NCBI GenBank assembly: GCA_902388455.1
Contig: CABMPD010000016.1
Span: 5,265 to 69,264 of the forward strand
Source: an uncultured Alistipes sp.
GTDB lineage: Bacteria; Bacteroidota; Bacteroidia; Bacteroidales; UBA932
DNA: 64,000 nt
Direction of reading: 5' to 3'
This document shows positions 32,858 to 42,358 of this stretch, piece by piece. The notes under the pieces are model-generated. The model ran no database searches. It was not told the origin of the DNA and saw only the letters and a list, made by a program, of their open reading frames with translations. Each line of letters starts with the position of its first letter. The first letter of the stretch is position 1. Made by a program: the position numbers and the translations under genes.

Positions 32858-34954
32858 ATGACTGAAGAGACCTTGAATCCTTCCCTCGGGAAGAGTACTG
32901 CTGAAAATTCTGTAGAGAATTCTGAATCACTGAATGTTAATGCTTCGGAAGTGAATCCCGCTGTCGAAGAGGCAGCTGCCGTGGCTGCAGCTGTAGTCGC
33001 CGCCGGAGCGGTTGTGGATGAGGCTGATGGAGCGCTGACCGCGGACGAAACGGTATCTGTTATGACAGATCCTGCAGGGCAGGAGCCGGTTGCAGATGAT
33101 GCTCCGGAGCAGGAGGAGATGCGCGGAGCCGTAATAAGCGATGAAGAGCTGAAGAGCCTTTCGTCCAAAAGCCTCAAAGAGATAGTCGAGGCTTTCCGCG
33201 ATCTGGTGGACAACGGTGATATCATGGAGCTCAACAGGCAGTCCGAATACATCAAGGCCACTTTTTATAAAGTCCTCAAAGAGGAAAAGATAGCATCCGG
33301 ATATCATGCGCAGCCCGGAACATCCGGTTATGAGACGCTTCATGACGGAGCTGTGAGTGATGATGGAGCTGAGGGTCCTGTTTCAGATTCGGAGGATGAT
33401 GTTCAGCCCGTTGCGGATGTGGTTGCAGAGCAGGAGGTGTCAGTCAATCCTTTTATAGAGATTGAGCGTGCGTTTAAGGAACTTTATGCCCGTTATAAAG
33501 GCCGTCGGGCAGTATATTTTCAGAATCTTGAGAAGGAGAAGCAGGCCAATCTTGACCGCAAGCTTGAGATAATCGAGGACCTGAAGAATCTTGTGGACAA
33601 TACTGAGGACCTGAGCCGCTCATTTCCTGAATTCCGTGCCATACAGAGCCGCTGGCGTGAGACTGGACCGGTACCTCAGGCCCGTGTCAAGGATATATAT
33701 GACACATATCAGCATTATGTGGAGAAATTCTACGATTATGTGAAGATTAACAATGAACTTCGGGATCTTGATTTCAAGAAAAACCTGGAGATTAAGACAG
33801 CACTCTGCGAGAAAGCCGAGGCTCTTGAGAAGAGTCCCAATATAGTGGAAGCATTTGCCCAGCTTCAGAAGCTTCACGAAGAATGGAAGGAATACGGCCC
33901 TGTGGCAAAGGAATACCGCGAAGAAATATGGGACCGTTTCCGTGCAGCCACATCACGTATCAACAAACTGCATCAGTCTTACTTCGAGGACCTGAAGGTG
34001 CAGCAGAAGGAAAATCTGGCAGCCAAGACTGTTCTTTGTGAGAAAGCAGAGGAGTTGGCTCAGAAAGATATAAAGGATTCAAACGGTTGGAATGCCGTAA
34101 CCAAGGAGTTCGAGGATATTCAGAAAGAATGGAGGAAGATAGGGTTCGCATCAAAGAAGGACAACCAGAAGATTTACGACCGCTTCCGTGCTGCTTGCGA
34201 TAAGTTCTATCAGCGTAAAAAGGAATTTTACGTAGAGTTCAAGGAGCAGATGACTTCCAATATGGAGAAAAAAATTGCTTTATGCGAGCAGGCTGAGGCA
34301 GTTATGGACAGCACAGACTGGAAGAAAACCACTGATTTCCTGATATCTCTTCAGAAGCAGTGGAAAGAAATCGGTCCTGTGTCCAGAAAGAAGTCCGATC
34401 AAGTCTGGGCCCGTTTCCGTGCCGCCTGCGACCATTTCTTTGATAACAAGGAGAAGAATTTCGGAGGCATTGATCCCCAGTATGTTGATAACCTCAAGGC
34501 AAAGCAGGCCATTGTAGACGAGATAGGAGCCTATGTCCTTTCCGGAAATTTGCGTGATGATGAGAAAGCCGCACGCGCTTTCGCCGACAGATGGAACTCT
34601 ATCGGTTTTGTTCCTTTCAAGGAGAAGGAAAATGTGCAGGAGGCATACCGTTCAGCCATGGCGGAAAAATTTCCTGATTTCAGGATTTCCGGAGGCGGCG
34701 GACGCGGCAGGGCGCCCCGCGGAGGACGCGGCCGTGTGGAGACATCGCCCGCCCGTCAGGAAAGGGACCGTCTCCTCCAGAAGTTCCGCAAGCTCGAGAG
34801 CGAGATAGCCACATACGAGAACAATATCGGTTTCTTCGCCAGCTCCAAGAAAGCTGATTCGCTCGTCAGGGAGTTCCAGAAGAAGATAGACGCCGCCAAG
34901 GAGGAGCTCGCCGCCCTCGAGGAGAAGATTCACCAACTCGACAGCCAGGAATAA
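32858..34954 (+). CDS. DUF349 repeat protein
   Basis: A 698-aa cytoplasmic protein. Residues 1-90 are low-complexity and rich in Ala, Val, Glu and Asp. From about residue 190 to 540 there are four DUF349-type helical repeats, each with a Trp-centred block (SRWRETGPVP, EEWKEYGPVA, KEWRKIGFAS, KQWKEIGPVS) followed by an FRAA-type segment. The C-terminus has a Gly/Arg-rich linker (GGGGRGRAPRGGRGR) and a coiled coil. The function is unknown to me. It sits 3 bases upstream of yidC, so it is co-transcribed with the insertase. Confidence 0.85.
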   Translation: MTEETLNPSLGKSTAENSVENSESLNVNASEVNPAVEEAAAVAAAVVAAGAVVDEADGALTADETVSVMTDPAGQEPVADDAPEQEEMRGAVISDEELKSLSSKSLKEIVEAFRDLVDNGDIMELNRQSEYIKATFYKVLKEEKIASGYHAQPGTSGYETLHDGAVSDDGAEGPVSDSEDDVQPVADVVAEQEVSVNPFIEIERAFKELYARYKGRRAVYFQNLEKEKQANLDRKLEIIEDLKNLVDNTEDLSRSFPEFRAIQSRWRETGPVPQARVKDIYDTYQHYVEKFYDYVKINNELRDLDFKKNLEIKTALCEKAEALEKSPNIVEAFAQLQKLHEEWKEYGPVAKEYREEIWDRFRAATSRINKLHQSYFEDLKVQQKENLAAKTVLCEKAEELAQKDIKDSNGWNAVTKEFEDIQKEWRKIGFASKKDNQKIYDRFRAACDKFYQRKKEFYVEFKEQMTSNMEKKIALCEQAEAVMDSTDWKKTTDFLISLQKQWKEIGPVSRKKSDQVWARFRAACDHFFDNKEKNFGGIDPQYVDNLKAKQAIVDEIGAYVLSGNLRDDEKAARAFADRWNSIGFVPFKEKENVQEAYRSAMAEKFPDFRISGGGGRGRAPRGGRGRVETSPARQERDRLLQKFRKLESEIATYENNIGFFASSKKADSLVREFQKKIDAAKEELAALEEKIHQLDSQE

Positions 34955-34957
34955 AGC

Positions 34958-36865
34958 ATGAACAAGAATACTATAATAGGTATAACGCTCATAGGACTCC
35001 TGTTGATAGGATTCAGCGTTTATAATTCCAGAATAGCAAGAGAGCAGCAGGAGATACAGAGGGTGAGGGATTCGGTGGCTGCGGCCAATGCCTTCGAGTA
35101 TGCGGAGCGGATGGCTCAGCAGATGGCCGCCGACAGTGCTTCGGCTGCGGCGGGACAGGGAACACAGGACGGGCAGCCGGTCTATGCCAGCACATACGCC
35201 AATCCCTTCCTCGAGCAGGCTTATAACGGTGGTGAGGATTTCTATTATCTCGAAAACAATAAGCTGAGGATTAAGTACTCCACAAAGGGAGGCCAGGCCG
35301 CCTCAGTCCTGATCAAGGACTACTACACCAGCGACAGCACCGACCTCTACCTGATGAAGGACGACTACAGTGACTTCGGCCTGCAGCTCTATACCGACCA
35401 GTACATCAACACAGGCGGCTTTACCTACGAGACTGTGGTCTCCAACGACTCCACACTGGTGATGCGCCTGTATTTCTCGGACACCGCCTTCATCGAGCAC
35501 CGCTATTTCCTGTCGGCTGACAGCTACATGGTGGACTTCGACGTACACATGGTGAACATGGACCGCCATATTCCCCGCAACGCATCCCAGTTCGAGATAG
35601 CCTGGAACATGGACGTGCCCCGTCTGGAGCGCGGCTACAAGAACGAGCAGAACTACTCGACCGTCGATTTCAAGTATCCCGGTCAGGTCAAAAAGATAGA
35701 GAACCTCGGCATCATGCGCGGCGGCGGACGCTCCGGCGGCCAGCACCGCGAGGTGACCACCCGCATCGAATGGTTTGCCTTCCAGCAGCAGTACTTCTCG
35801 GCCATTCTCCGGGCAGAAGAGAACTTCGAGTCGGGCAACCTCTCGATGAAATTCTACCCCGAGACCGACGCCGAGCGCCGTCTGATGGCCTGCTCCGCCT
35901 CGACCCTCGTGCAGTACGAGCCCGGTGATGATGTGACCGTGCCCTTCGAGTTCTACTACGGCCCCAACCATTTCCGTACCCTCAAGAGTTATGACTGCGA
36001 TTTCGAGAAGATCGTGCCTCTGGGAGGATGGCTGGTAAGATGGATCAACAGGGGTATCATCATCCCCGTCTTCGACCTCTTCGGCCGCTTCATCAGCAAC
36101 TACGGCATCATCATCCTGCTGCTTACAGTTCTGATCAAGCTGGTCATTTCGCCTCTGACCCTCAAGTCCTACATGTCTTCGGCCAAGATGAACGTTCTCC
36201 GGCCCGAACTGGACAAGATCAACGCCAAGTATCCCCGTCAGGAGGATGCCCTGAAGAAACAGCAGGAGACCATGGACCTGTACCGCAAGGCCGGTGTGAG
36301 CATGTTCGGAGGCTGTCTCCCCATGCTGCTCCAGTTCCCTGTGCTTTTCGCGATGTTCCGCTTCTTCCCGGCTTCGTTCGAGCTCCGTCAGAAGGGCTTC
36401 CTGTGGGCGGACGACCTGAGTACCTATGACTCGATTCTCGATTTCGGATTCAACATACCGCTGTACGGTGACCACGTCAGCCTCTTCGCCATCCTCTGCG
36501 CCCTGAGTATGTACTTCTCGGCCAGGATGACCCAGGGCAGCAATGTGGATAACAATCCTCAGATGAAGAGCATGCGCAACATGACCCTTTACTTCATGCC
36601 CATCTTCATGCTGTTCATCTGCAACAACCTCTCCAGCGGTCTGACATACTACTACCTGCTCTCCAACCTCATCATGATGCTCCAGACCTGGATCATCCGC
36701 CGTTTCTTCGTGGACGAGGAGAAGATCATGGCCAGGGTGCGCGCCGCTTCCGTAAAGGGAGCCGCCAAGCCCAAGTCCAAGTTCCAGCAGCGTCTCGAGG
36801 CTATCCAGAAGGCCCAGCAGGAGGCTATACGCGAGCAGCAGAAACAGCAGCAGAGAAGACGTTAG
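34958..36865 (+). CDS. yidC: Membrane protein insertase YidC
   Basis: Inserts and folds inner-membrane proteins, alone or with Sec. The 635-aa form has an N-terminal TM helix (IIGITLIGLLLIGFSVY), a large periplasmic domain (about residues 60-350) and the conserved five-TM insertase domain. In the latter, NYGIIILLLTVLIKLVISPLTLKSYMSSAKMN and the block MFGGCLPMLLQFPVLFAMF are diagnostic. A basic Lys/Gln-rich tail follows, as expected for ribosome contact. The Bacteroidota-length periplasmic domain is normal. Confidence 0.97.
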   Translation: MNKNTIIGITLIGLLLIGFSVYNSRIAREQQEIQRVRDSVAAANAFEYAERMAQQMAADSASAAAGQGTQDGQPVYASTYANPFLEQAYNGGEDFYYLENNKLRIKYSTKGGQAASVLIKDYYTSDSTDLYLMKDDYSDFGLQLYTDQYINTGGFTYETVVSNDSTLVMRLYFSDTAFIEHRYFLSADSYMVDFDVHMVNMDRHIPRNASQFEIAWNMDVPRLERGYKNEQNYSTVDFKYPGQVKKIENLGIMRGGGRSGGQHREVTTRIEWFAFQQQYFSAILRAEENFESGNLSMKFYPETDAERRLMACSASTLVQYEPGDDVTVPFEFYYGPNHFRTLKSYDCDFEKIVPLGGWLVRWINRGIIIPVFDLFGRFISNYGIIILLLTVLIKLVISPLTLKSYMSSAKMNVLRPELDKINAKYPRQEDALKKQQETMDLYRKAGVSMFGGCLPMLLQFPVLFAMFRFFPASFELRQKGFLWADDLSTYDSILDFGFNIPLYGDHVSLFAILCALSMYFSARMTQGSNVDNNPQMKSMRNMTLYFMPIFMLFICNNLSSGLTYYYLLSNLIMMLQTWIIRRFFVDEEKIMARVRAASVKGAAKPKSKFQQRLEAIQKAQQEAIREQQKQQQRRR

Positions 36866-36882
36866 TTAAAAGATATCGCACT

Positions 36883-37587
36883 ATGGGACACATTACTGAG
36901 AATATCCTGTCGCTGCGGCAGGAACTGCCCTCCGGGGTCGAGCTCGTGGCAGTGTCCAAATTCAAGTCGGGAGAGGAGATCCTCGAGGCCTACGAAGCGG
37001 GTCAGAGGGTCTTCGGCGAGAGCCGTCCCCAAGAACTCAAGGAAAAGGCTCTCTCCCTGCCCAAGGACATAGAGTGGCATTTCATCGGTCATCTGCAGAG
37101 CAACAAGATCAAGATGACCGTACCCTACGTCAAGCTGATCCATTCGGTGGACACCCCTAAGCTCTTCTTCGAGATAGAACGCTGGTGCCGGCAGAACGGT
37201 TTCAGCATCGATGTTCTCCTCGAGATGCACATCGCCTCCGAGGAGAGCAAGCAGGGCTTCTCCGATGAGGAGGTCATGGACTTCCTTGCAGGGATAGAGA
37301 AGGCCCGCCAGTCCGGGGACAATGAGGCTTATCCCACCCAGGTCCGCATCCGCGGGGTCATGGGCATGGCCTCCCTCACGGAGGACGAGGCGCTCATCCG
37401 CAGGGAGTTCGCTCATCTGAATTCAGTGTTCGACCGCATCAAGGCTCTGGGATATCCTTTCCTCGGGCAGTTCGATCTGAAGTCGTTCGGGATGACTCAC
37501 GACTATCATATCGCGGTTGAGATGGGCAGTAATATGGTCCGAGTAGGCACAAAGATTTTCGGTCCTCGAGGGGTCCGTTTATCATAG
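36883..37587 (+). CDS. YggS/PROSC-family PLP-binding protein
   Basis: PLP-homeostasis protein of 234 aa. It has the PLP lysine in VELVAVSKFKSGEEI, the ENR-like substitute FGESRPQELKEKA, the block WHFIGHLQSNKIK, the GVMGMASLTED region and the phosphate loop SFGMTHDYHIAVEMGSNMVRVGTKIFG. Enzymatic activity is not known for the family; it buffers PLP and affects amino-acid pools. It follows yidC by 17 bases in the same direction and converges on dapF. Confidence 0.95.
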   Translation: MGHITENILSLRQELPSGVELVAVSKFKSGEEILEAYEAGQRVFGESRPQELKEKALSLPKDIEWHFIGHLQSNKIKMTVPYVKLIHSVDTPKLFFEIERWCRQNGFSIDVLLEMHIASEESKQGFSDEEVMDFLAGIEKARQSGDNEAYPTQVRIRGVMGMASLTEDEALIRREFAHLNSVFDRIKALGYPFLGQFDLKSFGMTHDYHIAVEMGSNMVRVGTKIFGPRGVRLS

Positions 37588-37613
37588 CTGGCGAACTGCT
37601 GCGTTGTCTTCGG

Positions 37614-38432
37614 TTATAAGGTTGCCTGAAAGACCTGTTCCGTTGGACCGGTTAATTCGACGTTTGAGAATATTCCGCTCCGGCAGCTGAACGACACCGT
37701 GAAGGTGTCCGAAGTTGACCGGAGCGTGTATTTTCCGCTGTGGTCGCCGCGGAGCCATGCGGCGGCTGCGGCGGCGATGACGCCCGTGCCGCAGGAGAGG
37801 GTCTCGTACTCCACGCCCCGCTCGTAGGTGCGGACGCGCAGCGGCTCTCCCGGTCCGGAGGCCTGTACGAAATTGACATTAGTCCCCTTGGGAGCGAACT
37901 GCGGGGCGTATCTCCACTTGCGGCCCTCGTCGTAGACGTCGAGACCTTCGATATTGTCCTTGAAAATCACCAGATGGTCCGTGCCGGTGTTCATCTTCCA
38001 TGCCACCGGCTCCTGACCTTCCTGCTGCGGGAGACGGATTTCTTCCACTGCGGTGATATCGTTCATTCGCAGGAGTATCCGGCTGTATTGTCCTTCAGTG
38101 GAGAGGACCTTGCCGCGGTGCACGCCGTCCGGGGCCTCGAAGATCCAGCTGCCGTCCTCCCCGGAGACTGGGATGCCGGAGCGGCGGGCCAGGTCTACGA
38201 TGCAGCGGCCGCCGTTGCCGCACATCATGCCGGAGGAGCCGTCGTTGTTGTAGAACCGCATGGTGAAGTCGTGGACAGGGCTGCTTTCGAGGATGATGAG
38301 GCCGTCGGCTCCGATGCCGTAGCGGCGGTCGCAGAGGCGGATGATCTCCTGCTCCGGAAGCTCAGCCCTGCGGTCGAGAGAGCGGAGGAGGATGAAGTCG
38401 TTGCCGGCTGCCTGGTATTTGAAAAATTCCAT
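37614..38432 (-). CDS. dapF: Diaminopimelate epimerase
   Basis: Interconverts LL- and meso-diaminopimelate for lysine and peptidoglycan synthesis without a cofactor. The two catalytic cysteines are seen in MMCGNGGRCIV and LSCGTGVIA; the N-terminal MEFFKYQAAGNDFILL is the family start. At 272 aa it is full length. It starts 9 bases after lpxB, in a leftward surE-lpxB-dapF run devoted to envelope precursors. Confidence 0.96.
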   Translation of the reverse strand: MEFFKYQAAGNDFILLRSLDRRAELPEQEIIRLCDRRYGIGADGLIILESSPVHDFTMRFYNNDGSSGMMCGNGGRCIVDLARRSGIPVSGEDGSWIFEAPDGVHRGKVLSTEGQYSRILLRMNDITAVEEIRLPQQEGQEPVAWKMNTGTDHLVIFKDNIEGLDVYDEGRKWRYAPQFAPKGTNVNFVQASGPGEPLRVRTYERGVEYETLSCGTGVIAAAAAAWLRGDHSGKYTLRSTSDTFTVSFSCRSGIFSNVELTGPTEQVFQATL

Positions 38433-38441
38433 TGTACTCAG

Positions 38442-39590
38442 TTATTTTTCCTTGATGAGACGTTCAATGTCGGCAGCCGTGCGCCGGGCGGAGTCCTTCT
38501 CTCCGAGCAAGGCCCTCATGTCGTTGTAGTCGGAGATCATCCGGCTGCGGTAGGCGGTGTCATCGGTCATGCGCAGCAGCTCACCGGCGATGTGCTCCGG
38601 AGTGCAGTCGCCCTGGAGCAGCTCGCGGAAGATGTGCCGGCCTAAAATCATGTTGGCCAGGGATATAGTGTCGAGCCTGACGATCATGCGGGCTATGGCG
38701 TAGGTTATGGGGTTCATGCCGTAGCAGACTACCTGAGGGGTGCCGATGACGGCGGCCTCGAGGCTGGCTGTGCCGGATGAGATGGCGGCTGCGGCGGAGT
38801 GGCTGAGGACTCCGTAGGTGTCGCCGTAGATTACATCTATGTCGGGATTGCCGTGGAGGTATCTGTCGTAGTAGGAGCGGTCGATGGAGGGGGCTGCGGC
38901 CAGCAGGAAACGGAAACGGCTGCCGGTCCTCTCCTTCAGGATGGCGGCGGTCCTGACCAGGCGGGGCAGGAGGTAGTCCACCTCCATCTTGCGGCTGCCG
39001 GCGAGCAGGGCGATGAGCTCCCGGCCGTCGTCGGTCAGGGAGTGGGAGCGGAGGAATTCTTCCCGGTTTATATGGACGGAGGGGGTGGCGGCGATGTTGT
39101 CCACCAGCGGGTTGCCGTTGTAGACGGCGCTCACGCCCTTGGCTTCGAAGTACGGCACCTCGAAGGGGAAGATGATGAAGGTGCGGTCTACGTATTTCTT
39201 GAGAAGGCGGATGCGGCCCTCGCCCCGGGCCCAGACTTTCGGAGGGATGTAGTAGAATACCTTGAAACCGTGCTCATGGGCGAAACGGGCTATCTTTAGG
39301 TTGAATCCCGGGTAGTCGATCAGGATGACGGCGTCGGGCTTCCACCCGAGGATGTCCTTCTTGCAGAAGCGGAGGTTGCGGAGGATGCTGCCGAGGCGGC
39401 CGATGACCTCGACCAGGCCCATTACGGCATTGTCCCTGTAGTCGCGGACCAGAGTGCCTCCTACGGCTGCCATTCTGTCCCCGCCCCAGAAGCGGATCTC
39501 GCAGGATGGGTCGTGGGCGAGCAGGCCGCGCATGAGGTTGGATCCGTGCAGGTCGCCCGAGGCTTCTCCGGCTATGATGTAGTATTTCAT
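38442..39590 (-). CDS. lpxB: Lipid-A-disaccharide synthase
   Basis: Joins UDP-diacylglucosamine and lipid X in lipid A synthesis at the inner membrane. The 382-aa GT-B glycosyltransferase has the N-terminal YYIIAGEASGDLHGSNLM, the segment IDYPGFNLKIA, IPPKVWARGEGRI and the donor-binding region ISSGTASLEAAVIGTPQVVCYG. Its start overlaps the surE stop by four bases. It indicates a Gram-negative outer membrane with LPS. Confidence 0.97.
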   Translation of the reverse strand: MKYYIIAGEASGDLHGSNLMRGLLAHDPSCEIRFWGGDRMAAVGGTLVRDYRDNAVMGLVEVIGRLGSILRNLRFCKKDILGWKPDAVILIDYPGFNLKIARFAHEHGFKVFYYIPPKVWARGEGRIRLLKKYVDRTFIIFPFEVPYFEAKGVSAVYNGNPLVDNIAATPSVHINREEFLRSHSLTDDGRELIALLAGSRKMEVDYLLPRLVRTAAILKERTGSRFRFLLAAAPSIDRSYYDRYLHGNPDIDVIYGDTYGVLSHSAAAAISSGTASLEAAVIGTPQVVCYGMNPITYAIARMIVRLDTISLANMILGRHIFRELLQGDCTPEHIAGELLRMTDDTAYRSRMISDYNDMRALLGEKDSARRTAADIERLIKEK

Positions 39591-40369
39591 TGCTCCCAGA
39601 CTTTGCGCATGCGCTCCATCTCCTGGTAGTCGGTGGTGTCGATGCGGTGGGGCACCACGGAGATATAGCCGTCCTTGACCTTCATGTGGTCGCCCAGGGA
39701 ACTGTCCTTCTCGTGGTTCTCGAAGTGGCCGGCCATGAGGTAATAGGTGCTGCCGTCCTCGTCAGTGCAGGTGTCGAATTCCTTGACCCACATTCCCTTG
39801 CCCCGGCGGGCCATGCGGATGCCGCGGATCTCGGAGGCGGGGATGGGAGGGAAGTTGATGTTCAGGTAGATGCCTTTTTCGGGAGGGCAGGCGAGGAAGC
39901 GTTCCATGATCGTATCCGCGTATTCGGTTATCGGACTGAAGTCGGGATGCTCGGCGTGGGTGCATATAGAGAATCCTATGGAGGGGATGCCGTAGACCGT
40001 GCCCTCGATGCAGGCGCCCAGAGTGCCGGAGTAGAGGGAGGCCACGGAGCAGTTGGCGCCGTGGTTGATGCCGGAGACCACCAGGTCGGGCAGACGTCCC
40101 TCGGGCCAGCATTCGTTGATGCCTATCTTGATGCAGTCCACCGGGGTGCCGTTGAAGGTGTATTCCCTGTAGCCGGGCTCGTTCTTTATCTGCTTGAGGT
40201 AGAGTTTGGTGTCGAGGGAAAGAGCGGCGGACTTGCCAGACTGGGCGTGGAGGGGGGCGACGACAGTCACGTTGCCGTAGCGGCGCATGACGGAGGCCAG
40301 GACGTGGATACCGTCGGCTCCGATGCCGTCGTCGTTGGTTATGAGGATCTCTCTGGTGTCGGATGTCAT
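39587..40369 (-). CDS. surE: 5'/3'-nucleotidase SurE
   Basis: Metal-dependent phosphatase acting on nucleoside monophosphates. The metal-site motif is at the N-terminus (ILITNDDGIGADGI), followed by VAPLHAQSGKS, SGINHGANC and YSGTLGACIEG. The 260-aa length is standard. It leads the surE-lpxB-dapF operon and has a -7 element 21 bases upstream, divergent from gap. Confidence 0.96.
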   Translation of the reverse strand: MTSDTREILITNDDGIGADGIHVLASVMRRYGNVTVVAPLHAQSGKSAALSLDTKLYLKQIKNEPGYREYTFNGTPVDCIKIGINECWPEGRLPDLVVSGINHGANCSVASLYSGTLGACIEGTVYGIPSIGFSICTHAEHPDFSPITEYADTIMERFLACPPEKGIYLNINFPPIPASEIRGIRMARRGKGMWVKEFDTCTDEDGSTYYLMAGHFENHEKDSSLGDHMKVKDGYISVVPHRIDTTDYQEMERMRKVWEQ

Positions 40370-40390
40370 ATTTTAATGCAAATTTGTGCG

Positions 40391-40398
40391 CAAATATA
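40391..40398 (-). promoter_or_regulatory. Promoter -7 element for surE-lpxB-dapF
   Basis: TATATTTG on the minus strand, matching TAnnTTTG. Confidence 0.65.
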
Positions 40399-40419
40399 GA
40401 TTAATTCCATCAAAATTCG

Positions 40420-40427
40420 TATCTTTG
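40420..40427 (+). promoter_or_regulatory. Promoter -7 element for gap
   Basis: TATCTTTG, 25 bases before the gap ATG and divergent from the surE element. Confidence 0.7.
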
Positions 40428-40440
40428 CCGCCGACTTTAA

Positions 40441-41460
<1,020 letters not shown>

Positions 41461-41487
41461 CTCACACCTTACATAGAACTTTGACAG

Positions 41488-41524
41488 ATTCCGGCTGCTC
41501 CATGAGGGTCAGCCGGAATTTTTT
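41488..41524 (+). terminator. Intrinsic terminator after gap
   Basis: ATTCCGGCTG pairs perfectly with CAGCCGGAAT (10 bp), followed by five Ts. Confidence 0.92.
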
Positions 41525-41526
41525 GC

Positions 41527-41534
41527 TATCTTTG
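41527..41534 (+). promoter_or_regulatory. Promoter -7 element for the HAMP-like protein/trkH operon
   Basis: TATCTTTG directly abuts the gap terminator T-run and lies 26 bases before the next start codon. Confidence 0.7.
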
Positions 41535-41560
41535 TCCTGATATGCTTATGTGAAAAGACA

Positions 41561-42358
41561 ATGCCTGTATTCAACAAGATAAAGTTAGGTGTACGGAGCA
41601 AGATATTCACCGCCTCGCTGGTCATCGCTCTGATGCTGCTGCTTTCAGGAGCGCTGGCTTTCTTCGAGCTGGGCCGCATGAGCCGGTATATCTCCGATTT
41701 CATCTCGAACAGTATTCTCAGCGTAGACCTCACGCGCAACCTGCTCAACACCTCCGAGCGCTATCATTCCGACCTCTTCCGCCAGATAGGAGGGGACGGT
41801 CTGCTGGCCCAGCCGGAGACCATCCCGGCCGAGGAGTTCGAGGCGGGTATGGAGCGGCTTTATAAAGTGCTGGCCTCGGACAGCGAGAGGCAGATGGCCG
41901 ACTCTGTCCGCTATGCCTACTCGGCCTACATGCAGGTGGCCCGGGAGATTGAGTCGGTATGGCTCAGGCCGCAGGAGGAACGCACCGACTGGTACTTCAA
42001 CCGCCTCCAGACAGTCTACACCAAGCTGCGCGGCTATCTCCAGCGTCTGTCCGACACCTCGCAGAGTGCGATTACTGACAGTTACAACAGTCTGCAGGAC
42101 AGTTATTACCGCTCCATCATGCCGGGCGTCATAGCCAGTGCCGCCAGTATCGTGCTGATTATACTTTTCGTCTACTTTCTCAATCATTACGTAGTTCATC
42201 CCATGCTCCGCATGTCGCGGGGACTGAGCGACTACCGCCGCACAGGCAAGACCTACAGCGTCACCTTTGACTACGGCGGCGACCAGATTCAGGCCATGAA
42301 CGAGGACATCAAGGAGATCATCGACGAGAACAAATCCTTCAAGAAGCGGGGAGTATGA
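41561..42358 (+). CDS. Two-TM sensor-like protein with a HAMP-type segment, coupled to trkH
   Basis: A 265-aa membrane protein. TM1 (about residues 15-37) and TM2 (about 188-209) bracket a roughly 150-residue helical extracytoplasmic region that looks like a four-helix-bundle sensor domain. After TM2 comes a HAMP-like stretch (VVHPMLRMSRGLSDY, then GDQIQAMNEDIKEIIDEN), and the protein then stops: no kinase, cyclase or methyl-accepting domain follows. The last four bases overlap the trkH start (ATGA). A regulatory role for K+ uptake is inferred from this coupling. No close family is known to me. Confidence 0.75.
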   Translation: MPVFNKIKLGVRSKIFTASLVIALMLLLSGALAFFELGRMSRYISDFISNSILSVDLTRNLLNTSERYHSDLFRQIGGDGLLAQPETIPAEEFEAGMERLYKVLASDSERQMADSVRYAYSAYMQVAREIESVWLRPQEERTDWYFNRLQTVYTKLRGYLQRLSDTSQSAITDSYNSLQDSYYRSIMPGVIASAASIVLIILFVYFLNHYVVHPMLRMSRGLSDYRRTGKTYSVTFDYGGDQIQAMNEDIKEIIDENKSFKKRGV